Shown here: piece after piece, positions 46,278 through 56,358 of the stretch
Layout: every line of letters starts with the position of its first letter
Numbering within the stretch: position 1 is the first letter of the stretch
Assembly: GCF_049537155.1 (NCBI RefSeq)
Contig: NZ_JBMVQZ010000001.1
Coordinates: 310,001 to 374,000 of the forward strand
DNA: 64,000 nt
Source: Limisphaera sp049537155
GTDB taxonomy: Bacteria; Verrucomicrobiota; Verrucomicrobiia; Limisphaerales; Limisphaeraceae
Reading direction: 5' to 3'
The notes under the pieces: model-generated
The model's input: only the letters and a program-made list of their open reading frames with translations
What the model was told of the DNA's origin: nothing
The model's database searches: none
Translations under genes and position numbers: made by a program

Positions 46278-46856
46278 TCACCAGAGCACCCGCCCCACCA
46301 CCGCCTCGGATCGTACCGGCCCGTACTCCCGGCTGTCGGCGCTCACCCCCCGATTGTCACCCAGCACGTACACCTCGCCCGGCCCGCACGTCACGCGCGC
46401 CCATCGCCGCTGAATCGGATCCGTTCGCGTCCCCTCCGGCAGGTACGGCTCCTCGAGCAGGCGTCCGTTCAAAAACACCCGCCCCCCGCGCAGCTCCACC
46501 GTATCCCCCTCAACCGCGATCACCCGCTTCACCACCGGCGTCTGATCCGTGGGATCCCGCAAAACCACGATGTCCCCGCGTTGAATCCCCTGCCAGCGCA
46601 ACCAGAGCGGGCTGGCCAGATACCAGTGCCGCTCCCGCAACGTCGGCACCATGCTCGCCCCCTCCACACAAATGGATTGCAAAACGTATTGCCGGCAAAG
46701 GGCGAAGCTGCCGCCCAGCAACCCCAGCACCATCAACCCCTGAAGCACCACCGACAACACTTCGCCCCGCAGCCGCCGGAGCCCGTGCCTCCCGGCAGCC
46801 AACGCTGCAGATCCCGCTCGAGCCGCTCGTGTCGCCAGCATCCCCTGGGTTCGCAT
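46278..46856 (-). CDS. lepB: Signal peptidase I
   Basis: 192 residues from the ATG at 46856; the open frame continues upstream without family similarity. One N-terminal membrane helix (VVLQGLMVLGLLGGSFALC) anchors the protein with the active site outside. Catalytic S68 is in VEGASMVPTL and the general base K110 in VVKRVIAVEGD. The later boxes GRVFLNGRLLEEPYLPEG and YVLGDNRGVSADSREYGPV are also present. It cleaves signal peptides of exported proteins. It is shorter than the E. coli enzyme, as in many bacteria. Several signal-peptide proteins in this window would be its clients. Confidence 0.92.
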   Translation of the reverse strand: MRTQGMLATRAARAGSAALAAGRHGLRRLRGEVLSVVLQGLMVLGLLGGSFALCRQYVLQSICVEGASMVPTLRERHWYLASPLWLRWQGIQRGDIVVLRDPTDQTPVVKRVIAVEGDTVELRGGRVFLNGRLLEEPYLPEGTRTDPIQRRWARVTCGPGEVYVLGDNRGVSADSREYGPVRSEAVVGRVLW

Positions 46857-47095
46857 TGCCTTCCACCGGCAGCCGCAATCCTCCGGCCCCGGCAAGTCCC
46901 ACTTTGCCCCACCGCAACCGGCACCCACAATCCGGGGAAGACCCGCACGATGCTCGTCCGTGGCGCTACGGGCCCACCCGGGGTTTCCCCGGGGCCGGCT
47001 CCCTGCCTGTTCGACTGCCGGACAGCGCCCATGCCGCCGCAGGTCGAACCCATCCGCCGTTGCATCAACGCCGGTATCCCACCATCCTGACCCCC

Positions 47096-48103
47096 ATGAC
47101 GAAAGTGAATGCCTTTGCAGCCCTGGCCCCCGGCCGGGATCTTGTTCCATGGTCGTACGACCTGCAGCAACTCCAGCCCGGGGAGGTGCTGGTGCGCGTG
47201 CTGGCCTGTGGCATCTGCCACAGCGACGTGCACATGATCGACAATGACTGGGGCATCGCACGTTACCCCCTCGTGCCGGGTCACGAAATCGTGGGTGAAG
47301 TGGTCGAGTTGGCACCGGGCGTCACCCACCTCAGTGTGGGGATGCGTGTGGGCATCGGTTGGCAACGGTCCGCCTGCGGCCATTGCGAGGACTGCTTGAG
47401 CGGCAATGACAACCTCTGCGACCAGAACCAGGGGGTGATCACCCACGGATACGGCGGGTTCGCTTCCCACGTGGCGGTGGACAGCCGTTACTGCTTTCCC
47501 CTCCCCCCTGCCCTGCCCACGGAAGCCGCCGGCCCCCTGCTTTGCGGCGGCATCACCGTCTACTCTGCCCTCCGCGCCGCCGGAATGGGCTCCGGCCTCC
47601 GCATCGGCATCATCGGCGTGGGCGGGCTCGGCCACATGGCCATCCAGTTTGCCAGCCGGCTCGGCAACCACGTAACCGCCTTTACCACAACCGAAGCCAA
47701 GGCCCGCGAAGCCGCCGACCTCGGCGCACACGAGGCCATCCTCGTCCGGGAGGGTCAACCGGTACAGCGACCCGCCCGCCCCCTGCACATTATCCTGAAC
47801 ACCGCACCGGTCCCGACCCCGGTGGAGCCCTATCTGGACCTGCTCCGCTCCGACGGCGTGCTCTGCTACGTGGGCGCCCCCACCGCGCCACTCTCCGTGC
47901 CCCTCTGGCCCCTGCTCGTCAAACGCCGCCGCATCATGGGCAGCCCCATCGGCAGCCGCGCCACCATCTTCGAAATGCTCGACAACGCCGCGCTCTTCGG
48001 CGTGTTGCCCAAGGTCGAGACCTTCCCCATGGCCAAGGTCAACGAGGCCCTCGCCAGGGTCCGAAACAACTCCGTGCGCTACCGCGCCGTGTTGCTGGCC
48101 TGA
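47096..48103 (+). CDS. Zinc-dependent NAD(P)-linked alcohol dehydrogenase (cinnamyl-alcohol-dehydrogenase-like)
   Basis: 335 residues from the ATG at 47096. Medium-chain dehydrogenase fold: catalytic zinc ligands in ACGICHSDVHMI and PGHEIVGEV, structural zinc cysteines in CGHCEDCLSGNDNLC, and Rossmann motif IGIIGVGGLGHMAIQFA. The pattern GICHSDVHMIDNDWG with SACGHCEDC and NQGVITHGYGGFASH is typical of the YahK/CAD-type NADP-dependent aldehyde reductases. It reduces aldehydes or oxidises primary alcohols. The physiological substrate is unknown. It is divergent from lepB. Confidence 0.88.
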   Translation: MTKVNAFAALAPGRDLVPWSYDLQQLQPGEVLVRVLACGICHSDVHMIDNDWGIARYPLVPGHEIVGEVVELAPGVTHLSVGMRVGIGWQRSACGHCEDCLSGNDNLCDQNQGVITHGYGGFASHVAVDSRYCFPLPPALPTEAAGPLLCGGITVYSALRAAGMGSGLRIGIIGVGGLGHMAIQFASRLGNHVTAFTTTEAKAREAADLGAHEAILVREGQPVQRPARPLHIILNTAPVPTPVEPYLDLLRSDGVLCYVGAPTAPLSVPLWPLLVKRRRIMGSPIGSRATIFEMLDNAALFGVLPKVETFPMAKVNEALARVRNNSVRYRAVLLA

Positions 48104-48176
48104 ACCACGGGCCCCGTCCACCAGGCGGCCACCAGGCGACCCGCAAGTGCCACGGGCGGCACCGACGCAACCAGTC

Positions 48177-48566
48177 TCACGCCGACTCCAGAATCATGTT
48201 GGCGTACTGCACGGTGTCGCCCGTCCGAATCAGGCCAATGGCCGAGGGAACACGCTGCTTGAACTTCACGTGCGGCTCGTACGTCACCGGCAGTCCGGCC
48301 AGCGCAGCGGCGAACCGCGCCTGTGTCTCCGCACCATTCTCGCGCCGGAATTCCTCGGCCATCCACACCTGACCGATCTGAAAGTTCGGCCGGATCGCCC
48401 GCAACACGTCCAACACGGTGGGAATGTCGTCCACCAGCGATAAATCCACCGTCTCGACCTGCGGCCAGTACGGAAACCCACGATCCGCAATCACCAGGGT
48501 GTTCGTGTGCCGCACCCGTGCCAGCAACGAAAGCACGTGCGGATTCAATATCCCCGTCTTGAGCAT
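48177..48566 (-). CDS. RbsD/FucU-family sugar mutarotase
   Basis: 129 residues, the family length. N-terminal MLKTGILNPHVLSLLARVRH with H20, then VIADRGFPYWP with D28, and the C-terminal FKQRVPSAIGLIRTGDTVQYA are the conserved blocks. Members interconvert pyranose/furanose or anomeric forms of ribose or fucose. Which sugar is used here cannot be decided. It is convergent with the alcohol dehydrogenase gene and divergent from hsp20. No ribose transport genes are adjacent. Confidence 0.85.
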   Translation of the reverse strand: MLKTGILNPHVLSLLARVRHTNTLVIADRGFPYWPQVETVDLSLVDDIPTVLDVLRAIRPNFQIGQVWMAEEFRRENGAETQARFAAALAGLPVTYEPHVKFKQRVPSAIGLIRTGDTVQYANMILESA

Positions 48567-48971
48567 GCACCCCCTTTAGCACAAGGCCCTCCCCCAAGCA
48601 CCTCATTTCCGTCCATCGGCCAGCCGCCGACTCAACACTTTTCTAACTCCTCCCAGCCCCAACATGTGTGTCATTATGGCACCAGAGAAGCCACATGTCA
48701 CAGTTTGACCGCGCATATGTGTCGTTTGGATACAGATGACTAAGTGCGGGAATCTATGCATCATGCTGAAAACAAGCATCTTACGTTTTAGACGTGCAGT
48801 GGCATGCTTCCTTCTTTGAGGCGAGTTGGCTGGGCGCCGATGCTTGGGTGAGCATCGGTGAGACGAAAGGCAACCCAGCCGCCCGGAATGACCTTCAAAG
48901 TAACAGGCGGCGGTCGTTCCAGGGCGATCCGTCGGCAACCGAGTCCGCCTGTGCGGGGAGTGAGAGTGCCT
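48567..48971. other. AT-richer divergent regulatory region between rbsD-like and hsp20 genes
   Basis: 405 bases, visibly less GC-rich than the surroundings at 48610-48800. Contents: a possible plus-strand promoter TTGACC (48705-48710), an 18-base spacer and GATACA (48729-48734); a 7-bp inverted repeat ACATGTG / CACATGT around 48662-48699; and the hairpin listed separately at 48837. No CIRCE element or sigma-32 consensus was found. The hsp20 leader would be about 230 bases if the marked promoter is used. Confidence 0.4.
48837..48858 (+). promoter_or_regulatory. Perfect inverted repeat in the hsp20 leader
   Basis: CCGATGCT (48837-48844), loop TGGGTG, AGCATCGG (48851-48858); two further outer pairs are possible with one G-U. 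It lies 113 bases before the hsp20 start and between divergent genes, so it is not a terminator of a neighbour. It could be a repressor operator or an mRNA thermosensor stem. Confidence 0.45.
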
Positions 48972-49433
48972 ATGGCTGCTTTGACTCGCTGGAATCCCTT
49001 CCGGGAGCTGGAGGAGATGCAACGGCGGATGGCTGCCCTTCTGGATTGGTCGCCCTTCCGCCGCAGCACGCTGACCACGGACGAAGAAACCATCACCGTG
49101 CCCGAATGGGCGCCCTTGGTGGATATCATCGAGGATGACAAAGAGTACCTCCTGAAGGTCGAACTGCCGGAGGTCAGTAAGGACGACGTGAAGGTCACCG
49201 TGGAGGGCAACACGCTGACCATCTCCGGCGAGCGGAAGGCCGAGAAGGAGGAAAAGAACCGGAAATATCACCGGGTCGAGCGGTTCTATGGGCGGTTCGT
49301 CCGGAGCTTCACCATCCCTGAAGACGCGGATCCCGACAACGTCCGCGCCGAGTTCAAGGATGGAGTGCTGAAGGTCCATCTGCCCAAGAGCGAGAAAGCC
49401 CGGCCCAAACAGATCGAAGTGAAGGTCAGCTGA
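48972..49433 (+). CDS. hsp20: Hsp20-family small heat-shock protein
   Basis: 153 residues from the ATG at 48972; the frame is open upstream but Arg-rich and not family-like. The N-terminal arm ALTRWNPFRELEEMQRRMAA is typical of class A bacterial Hsp20. The alpha-crystallin domain runs about 48-140 (PLVDIIEDDKEYLLKVELPE; KVTVEGNTLTISGERKAEK; GRFVRSFTIPEDADPDNVRA; FKDGVLKVHLPK). The C-terminal anchor motif is IEV. It holds unfolding proteins for later refolding by ATP-driven chaperones, such as ClpB encoded ten kilobases on. It is followed by its own terminator, so it is monocistronic. Confidence 0.93.
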   Translation: MAALTRWNPFRELEEMQRRMAALLDWSPFRRSTLTTDEETITVPEWAPLVDIIEDDKEYLLKVELPEVSKDDVKVTVEGNTLTISGERKAEKEEKNRKYHRVERFYGRFVRSFTIPEDADPDNVRAEFKDGVLKVHLPKSEKARPKQIEVKVS

Positions 49434-49463
49434 CCTCCTCCGCTCCCAGGACGGGCGCAAGCA

Positions 49464-49496
49464 AGGGGCGCCCCGCCACGAGGGCGCCCCTCTTTT
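49464..49496 (+). terminator. Intrinsic terminator of hsp20
   Basis: AGGGGCGCCC (49464-49473), loop CGCCACGA, GGGCGCCCCT (49482-49491), then CTTTTCG. A perfect 10-bp GC stem followed by four T, 31 bases after the hsp20 stop. Confidence 0.85.
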
Positions 49497-49658
49497 CGCC
49501 CGGACATCAGGCGTTCATTGCACCGGCTTTCTTGTCTTGTTTCGTTCATGTTGCCACAGTCCCGCGTCGGACCGGCAGGCCGGAGGCGCACGGAACGTTT
49601 TCCCCGGGCGTCTGTCGAAGCTTGTAACGGATCAACATCAAAACCGGAGAACGAAGCG

Positions 49659-51221
49659 ATGAAAATGACGGCACGAAAGGTGGCACTGCTTGTCCACACG
49701 AGTTTCACTCGACTCGGTTCGGTCCCAACCGTTCCTGGCAAGGGGCGGCCAGGTAGCCGGAGGACGCTGTTGCCGGTGATCCTTGCCGGGCTGTTCCTCT
49801 TCGGCATGGCGACCGTGGAAGCCGTCCGGGCGGCGGAATTGCCCAAGTTCAAGGTGGACGATTCCCCGCTGCCGGCCTCGGCCCAACCCAACTTCACCTT
49901 CCACCCGGTCGTCGAGAAGGTGGCCCCCAGCGTGGTGAACATCTACAGCACCAAAACGGTGCGCCAACTCCCCATTTGGGGGCCGTTCATGGAAGATCCC
50001 TTCTTTCGGCGGTTCTTCGGCATTCCGGATGACCTGCCCCGTGAAAGGCGCGAGCGCAGCCTGGGCTCGGGTGTCATCGTCAGCGAGGACGGTTATATCC
50101 TGACCGCCAACCACGTGGTCGAGGGAGCGGATGAAATCCGGGTGGCCTTGCCCGACGGCAAGACCGAGTACGAAGCCAGGATCGTGGGCACCGACCCGCG
50201 CACCGATGTGGCGGTCATCAAGGTTGAGGCCCGCAATCTGCCTGCCATCACCATCGCCGACAGTGACAAACTCCGCGTGGGCGACGTGGTCCTGGCAATC
50301 GGCAACCCCTTCGGCGTGGGCCAGACGGTGACCATGGGAATTGTCAGCGCGAAGTCCCGTTCCGGCCTGGGCCTGGACTACGAGGACTTCATCCAGACCG
50401 ACGCCCCCATCAATCCCGGCAACTCCGGCGGCGCCTTGGTGGACGTGGCAGGCCGGCTCGTGGGGATCAACACGGCCATCATCAGCCGATCGGGTGGAAA
50501 CCTCGGCATCGGCTTTGCCATCCCTTCCAACCTCGCACGCTACGTCATGGAACGGCTCATCGAGGACGGCAAGGTCACACGTGGCTATCTGGGCGTTTAC
50601 ATCCAGCCCATTACGCCCGAACTGGCCCGGCAGTTCGACCTGAAAGACACCTCCGGTGCGCTCGTGGCAGACGTGATCGACGGCTCCCCCGCTGAGGATG
50701 CCGGGCTCAAGGCCGGCGACGTCATCCTCGAGTTCGACGGGCGCAAGGTCCAGGACGACCGGCACCTCCGCTTGATGGCGGCCCAGACCCGACCGAGCAC
50801 CGAGGTCCGTTTGCGCATCCTCCGCGATGGCCGCGAAATGAGCCTGCGGGTGAAGCTGGGTGAAATGCCGCAGGAAGGCGGTCTGGCCCGCGCCGGCCGG
50901 GGCGGCCTGCGGCGGGGTCCACAAGCCGATCCGCTGGACGGGGTGGTGGTGGATGATCTGACGCCCCGCAATCGCCAGATGTTCGGCATCCCTCCGCACG
51001 TACGCGGCGCCCTGGTGGTGGAGGTGGATCCCGAATCACCCGCGGCACAACAGGGTCTGCAGCCCGGTGATGTCATCCTGGAGATCAACCGGCGTCGCGT
51101 GACCAACGCGGACGAGGCCGTCCGCGAGAGTGAAAGAATCCGCGAATCCACGGTACTGCTGCGCGTTTGGAGCGGCGGCGCCAGTCGGTACCTCGTCATT
51201 GACGCAAACCGCCGGCGCTAG
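49659..51221 (+). CDS. degP: Periplasmic Do-like serine protease/chaperone (DegP/HtrA family)
   Basis: 520 residues from the ATG at 49659, with GGAG upstream. The basic N-terminal region is long (about 36 residues) before the export helix (LLPVILAGLFLFGMATVEA). The trypsin-like domain has H152 (TANHVVEG), D183 (RTDVAVIKV) and S256 (NPGNSGGAL), so all three catalytic residues are present. Two PDZ domains follow (RGYLGVYIQPITPELARQF...ADVIDGSPAEDAGLKAGDVI; LVVEVDPESPAAQQGLQPGD). It degrades or refolds misfolded envelope proteins. It is 84 bases upstream of ftsH, in a block of quality-control genes. Confidence 0.93.
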   Translation: MKMTARKVALLVHTSFTRLGSVPTVPGKGRPGSRRTLLPVILAGLFLFGMATVEAVRAAELPKFKVDDSPLPASAQPNFTFHPVVEKVAPSVVNIYSTKTVRQLPIWGPFMEDPFFRRFFGIPDDLPRERRERSLGSGVIVSEDGYILTANHVVEGADEIRVALPDGKTEYEARIVGTDPRTDVAVIKVEARNLPAITIADSDKLRVGDVVLAIGNPFGVGQTVTMGIVSAKSRSGLGLDYEDFIQTDAPINPGNSGGALVDVAGRLVGINTAIISRSGGNLGIGFAIPSNLARYVMERLIEDGKVTRGYLGVYIQPITPELARQFDLKDTSGALVADVIDGSPAEDAGLKAGDVILEFDGRKVQDDRHLRLMAAQTRPSTEVRLRILRDGREMSLRVKLGEMPQEGGLARAGRGGLRRGPQADPLDGVVVDDLTPRNRQMFGIPPHVRGALVVEVDPESPAAQQGLQPGDVILEINRRRVTNADEAVRESERIRESTVLLRVWSGGASRYLVIDANRRR

Positions 51222-51252
51222 GAAGCTGACGCTGTCGGCCCGCCTGAGGTGC

Positions 51253-51280
51253 GGGGCGGGCGCTCCAAAGCGCCCGCCCC
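51253..51280 (+). other. Strong GC hairpin between degP and ftsH
   Basis: GGGGCGGGCGCT (51253-51264), loop CCAA, AGCGCCCGCCCC (51269-51280): a perfect 12-bp stem 25 bases before the ftsH start. No T-run follows. It may protect one part of a joint transcript, slow ribosomes or polymerase, or act as a weak terminator. Confidence 0.6.
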
Positions 51281-51305
51281 CGGGCCGCAGGACAACCCAA
51301 CAGGC

Positions 51306-53384
51306 ATGAAGCAGGATCCGTCCAAAATCAAACTCCCAGGCTCGTTCGGCCCGCAGGGGCGGTTCATCCTCTTCTACCTCATTGCCACCCTGCTGGTCCT
51401 GTGGGGGTGGCAGGAGTGGTTCGACCACTGGACGGTTCGCACGATCCCGTACAGCCAGTTCAAGCGTCATCTCCGAGCCGGGGAGGTGCGGGAGGTCGAG
51501 GTGCGCGAAACAGAGATCATGGGGCGCATCGTGCCTTCCGGCCCCGCGCCTGCCGAGGCATCCTCGGATCCCTCCGACTCCTCCCGGAGCAAGGACGCAG
51601 CGGCCAACGCCGCCTCCGGGGTGCCCGCGGAGCCGGCCCGTCCGTTCCTCTTCCGCTCGGTGCGAGTGGAAGATCCCGATCTGGTGAAGGAACTCGAGGC
51701 GGCGGGTGTGGAATTCACGGGCGTTCGTCCCGGCCTGATGAGTCAGTTGGTATGGGGATGGCTGCTGCCGATCGGGTTGATGGTCCTGCTCTTTTCCCTG
51801 CTGAACCGGCGCCTGAGTGCGGCGGGCGAACAGGTGCTTGGCATCGGCCGCAGCCGCGCGCGGCTCATCCTCGACAAGAACACCGGCGTCACCTTTGCCG
51901 ATGTGGCCGGTTGTGAGGAGGCCAAGCAGGAACTCAAGGAGGTGGTGGATTTCCTCAGGAACCCCGCGGCGTATCAAGAGCTGGGCGCGCGCATTCCCAA
52001 GGGCGTGCTCCTGGTGGGCCCGCCCGGCACGGGCAAAACCCTGCTGGCCCGGGCCGTGGCCGGTGAGGCCGGAGTGCCGTTCTTCTCCATCAGCGGCGCC
52101 GACTTCGTGGAGATGTTCGTCGGCGTGGGCGCCGCGCGGGTGCGCGACCTGTTCAAACAGGCCAAAGAACATGCCCCCTGCATCATCTTCATCGACGAAA
52201 TCGATGCCATTGGCCGGCAACGCGGCGTGCATCTGGGCCCGGCCAATGACGAGCGCGAGCAGACCCTCAACGCCCTCCTGGTCGAAATGGACGGGTTCGA
52301 AGCCAACACCGGCGTGATCATTCTCGCCGCCACCAACCGGCCCGAGATCCTGGATCGTGCATTGCTTCGACCCGGCCGCTTCGATCGCCAGGTGGTGGTG
52401 GATGCACCGGATCTGGATGGACGGGAGGCCATCCTGAAGGTGCACGCCCGCAACAAAAAACTGGCCGCCGATGTGGACCTTCGTCGTGTGGCCGCCGCCA
52501 CGGCCGGTTTTTCAGGGGCGGACCTGGCCAACGTCCTGAACGAAGCCGCGCTGTTGGCGGCCCGTCGCCAGGCCCGGGAGATCACGCAGGCGGATGTCGA
52601 AGCCGCCATTGAAAAGGTCGTGGCCGGGCCCGAGCGCCGCTCCAGGCGTCTGCAAGCCGAGGAAAAGAAGCGCGTCGCCTACCACGAAGTGGGCCACGCC
52701 CTGGTGGCCGCCTACTGTGCGCACGCCGACCCGGTCCACAAGATCAGCATCGTCCCGCGGGGTCGGGCCGCCCTCGGCTACACGCTGCAGCTGCCCCAGG
52801 AAGATCAGTATCTCCTGACCCGCAGCGAGCTGTTCGACCGCATCAAATGTTTGCTGGGCGGCCGGGCAGCCGAGGAGGTCGTGTTCGGCGAGGTTTCCAC
52901 CGGCGCACAGAACGATCTGGAACGCGCCACCGCACTGGCACGCCACATGGTGGCGGTCTACGGCATGAGCGAACGCATCGGCCTTGTCCATTGCGCCCAG
53001 CGCACACCGCTGTTCCTGCAGGGGGCCGACGGAGGATTCCAGCGGGATTGCTCCGAACAAACGGCCCGGGAGATTGACGAAGAGGTCCGGGCCATTCTCG
53101 ACCGCGCGTACGATGAGGCTCGCCGCATCTTGAACGAGCATCGCGACCAGCTCGAGGCCGTCACGGCCGAACTGTTGGCGCGGGAGACCCTTGAAGGGGA
53201 CGAGTTCTACCGCCTGGTCGGCAAATCCCGGCCGCAGGCCAAGGAACCTGTGCCCACCCTGCCGCCGCCCGGCCCCTTGGCCCTGTCGGCCTCCCAATCG
53301 GCGACCCGTGCCCCGGCTGCCGCCGCGGCGCCTCCGGCCGTGCAGCCGCCGCAATCTCAACCCACAACCGGATTTGCACCATGA
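51306..53384 (+). CDS. ftsH: ATP-dependent zinc metalloprotease FtsH
   Basis: 692 residues from the ATG at 51306. Two membrane helices (FILFYLIATLLVLWGWQEWF; WGWLLPIGLMVLLFSLLNRR) flank a periplasmic domain with a Ser/Ala/Pro-rich insert near residues 80-115. The AAA domain has Walker A GPPGTGKT at 238-245, Walker B IIFIDEIDAIG, and the second region of homology (ATNRPEILDRALLRPGRFDR). The zinc site is H460-E461-x-x-H464 (HEVGH). It degrades membrane and regulatory proteins. It ends in an ATGA overlap with the next gene. Confidence 0.95.
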   Translation: MKQDPSKIKLPGSFGPQGRFILFYLIATLLVLWGWQEWFDHWTVRTIPYSQFKRHLRAGEVREVEVRETEIMGRIVPSGPAPAEASSDPSDSSRSKDAAANAASGVPAEPARPFLFRSVRVEDPDLVKELEAAGVEFTGVRPGLMSQLVWGWLLPIGLMVLLFSLLNRRLSAAGEQVLGIGRSRARLILDKNTGVTFADVAGCEEAKQELKEVVDFLRNPAAYQELGARIPKGVLLVGPPGTGKTLLARAVAGEAGVPFFSISGADFVEMFVGVGAARVRDLFKQAKEHAPCIIFIDEIDAIGRQRGVHLGPANDEREQTLNALLVEMDGFEANTGVIILAATNRPEILDRALLRPGRFDRQVVVDAPDLDGREAILKVHARNKKLAADVDLRRVAAATAGFSGADLANVLNEAALLAARRQAREITQADVEAAIEKVVAGPERRSRRLQAEEKKRVAYHEVGHALVAAYCAHADPVHKISIVPRGRAALGYTLQLPQEDQYLLTRSELFDRIKCLLGGRAAEEVVFGEVSTGAQNDLERATALARHMVAVYGMSERIGLVHCAQRTPLFLQGADGGFQRDCSEQTAREIDEEVRAILDRAYDEARRILNEHRDQLEAVTAELLARETLEGDEFYRLVGKSRPQAKEPVPTLPPPGPLALSASQSATRAPAAAAAPPAVQPPQSQPTTGFAP

Positions 53385-53811
53385 GCACTCACGAACAATG
53401 GCAGGTCAGATTGAACCAGGTCGCAGGCGATCTCTACCAGCTCAGCGTGGTGCACATGGAATCGCGCCGCGTCTGGCACCCGGCGATCAATGCCTTCCGC
53501 CTGTCCGACCGGTACCTCGTCTGCGTGGAACTGGCCGGGATGCAGAAGGAGCAAATCGCCGTCCGCGTGGAGCCGCAACGGCTGATCATCGAGGGGAACC
53601 GCGCCTCGCCGGAGCCGCGTTGCGCCTCGGGCGACCCGGCCCCACAGGTCCTGGCCATGGAGATCGACTACGGCCCGTTCGAACGGATCCTGCGCCTGCC
53701 CGAGCCCATCCGAACCGACCAGGTCACCGCACGGTACCGGGAAGGGCTTTTGTGGATCGAACTGCCCCTGGCCCGTCCGGCCTCGCCCGGACTCACAGTG
53801 GAGCTGACACC

Positions 53812-53815
<4 letters not shown>
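53381..53815 (+). CDS. Second, divergent Hsp20/alpha-crystallin-like protein
   Basis: 144 residues, coupled to both neighbours by ATGA overlaps (53381-53384 and 53812-53815). The alpha-crystallin domain is recognisable (WHPAINAFRLSDRYLVCVEL; KEQIAVRVEPQRLIIEGNRA; GPFERILRLPEPIRTDQVTA; YREGLLWIELPLARP). The N-terminal arm is short, and the C-terminal anchor reads VEL. It differs strongly from the first Hsp20, so it is probably not a recent duplicate. Its position between ftsH and lon suggests a holdase feeding these proteases; this is inferred from context. Confidence 0.85.
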
Positions 53816-56349
<2,534 letters not shown>

Positions 56350-56358
56350 CTTTGTGCC

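Noticed and set aside
48570..48590. CIRCE-like half site TTAGCAC
   Set aside because: The second inverted half (GAGTGCTAA) is missing at the required spacing.
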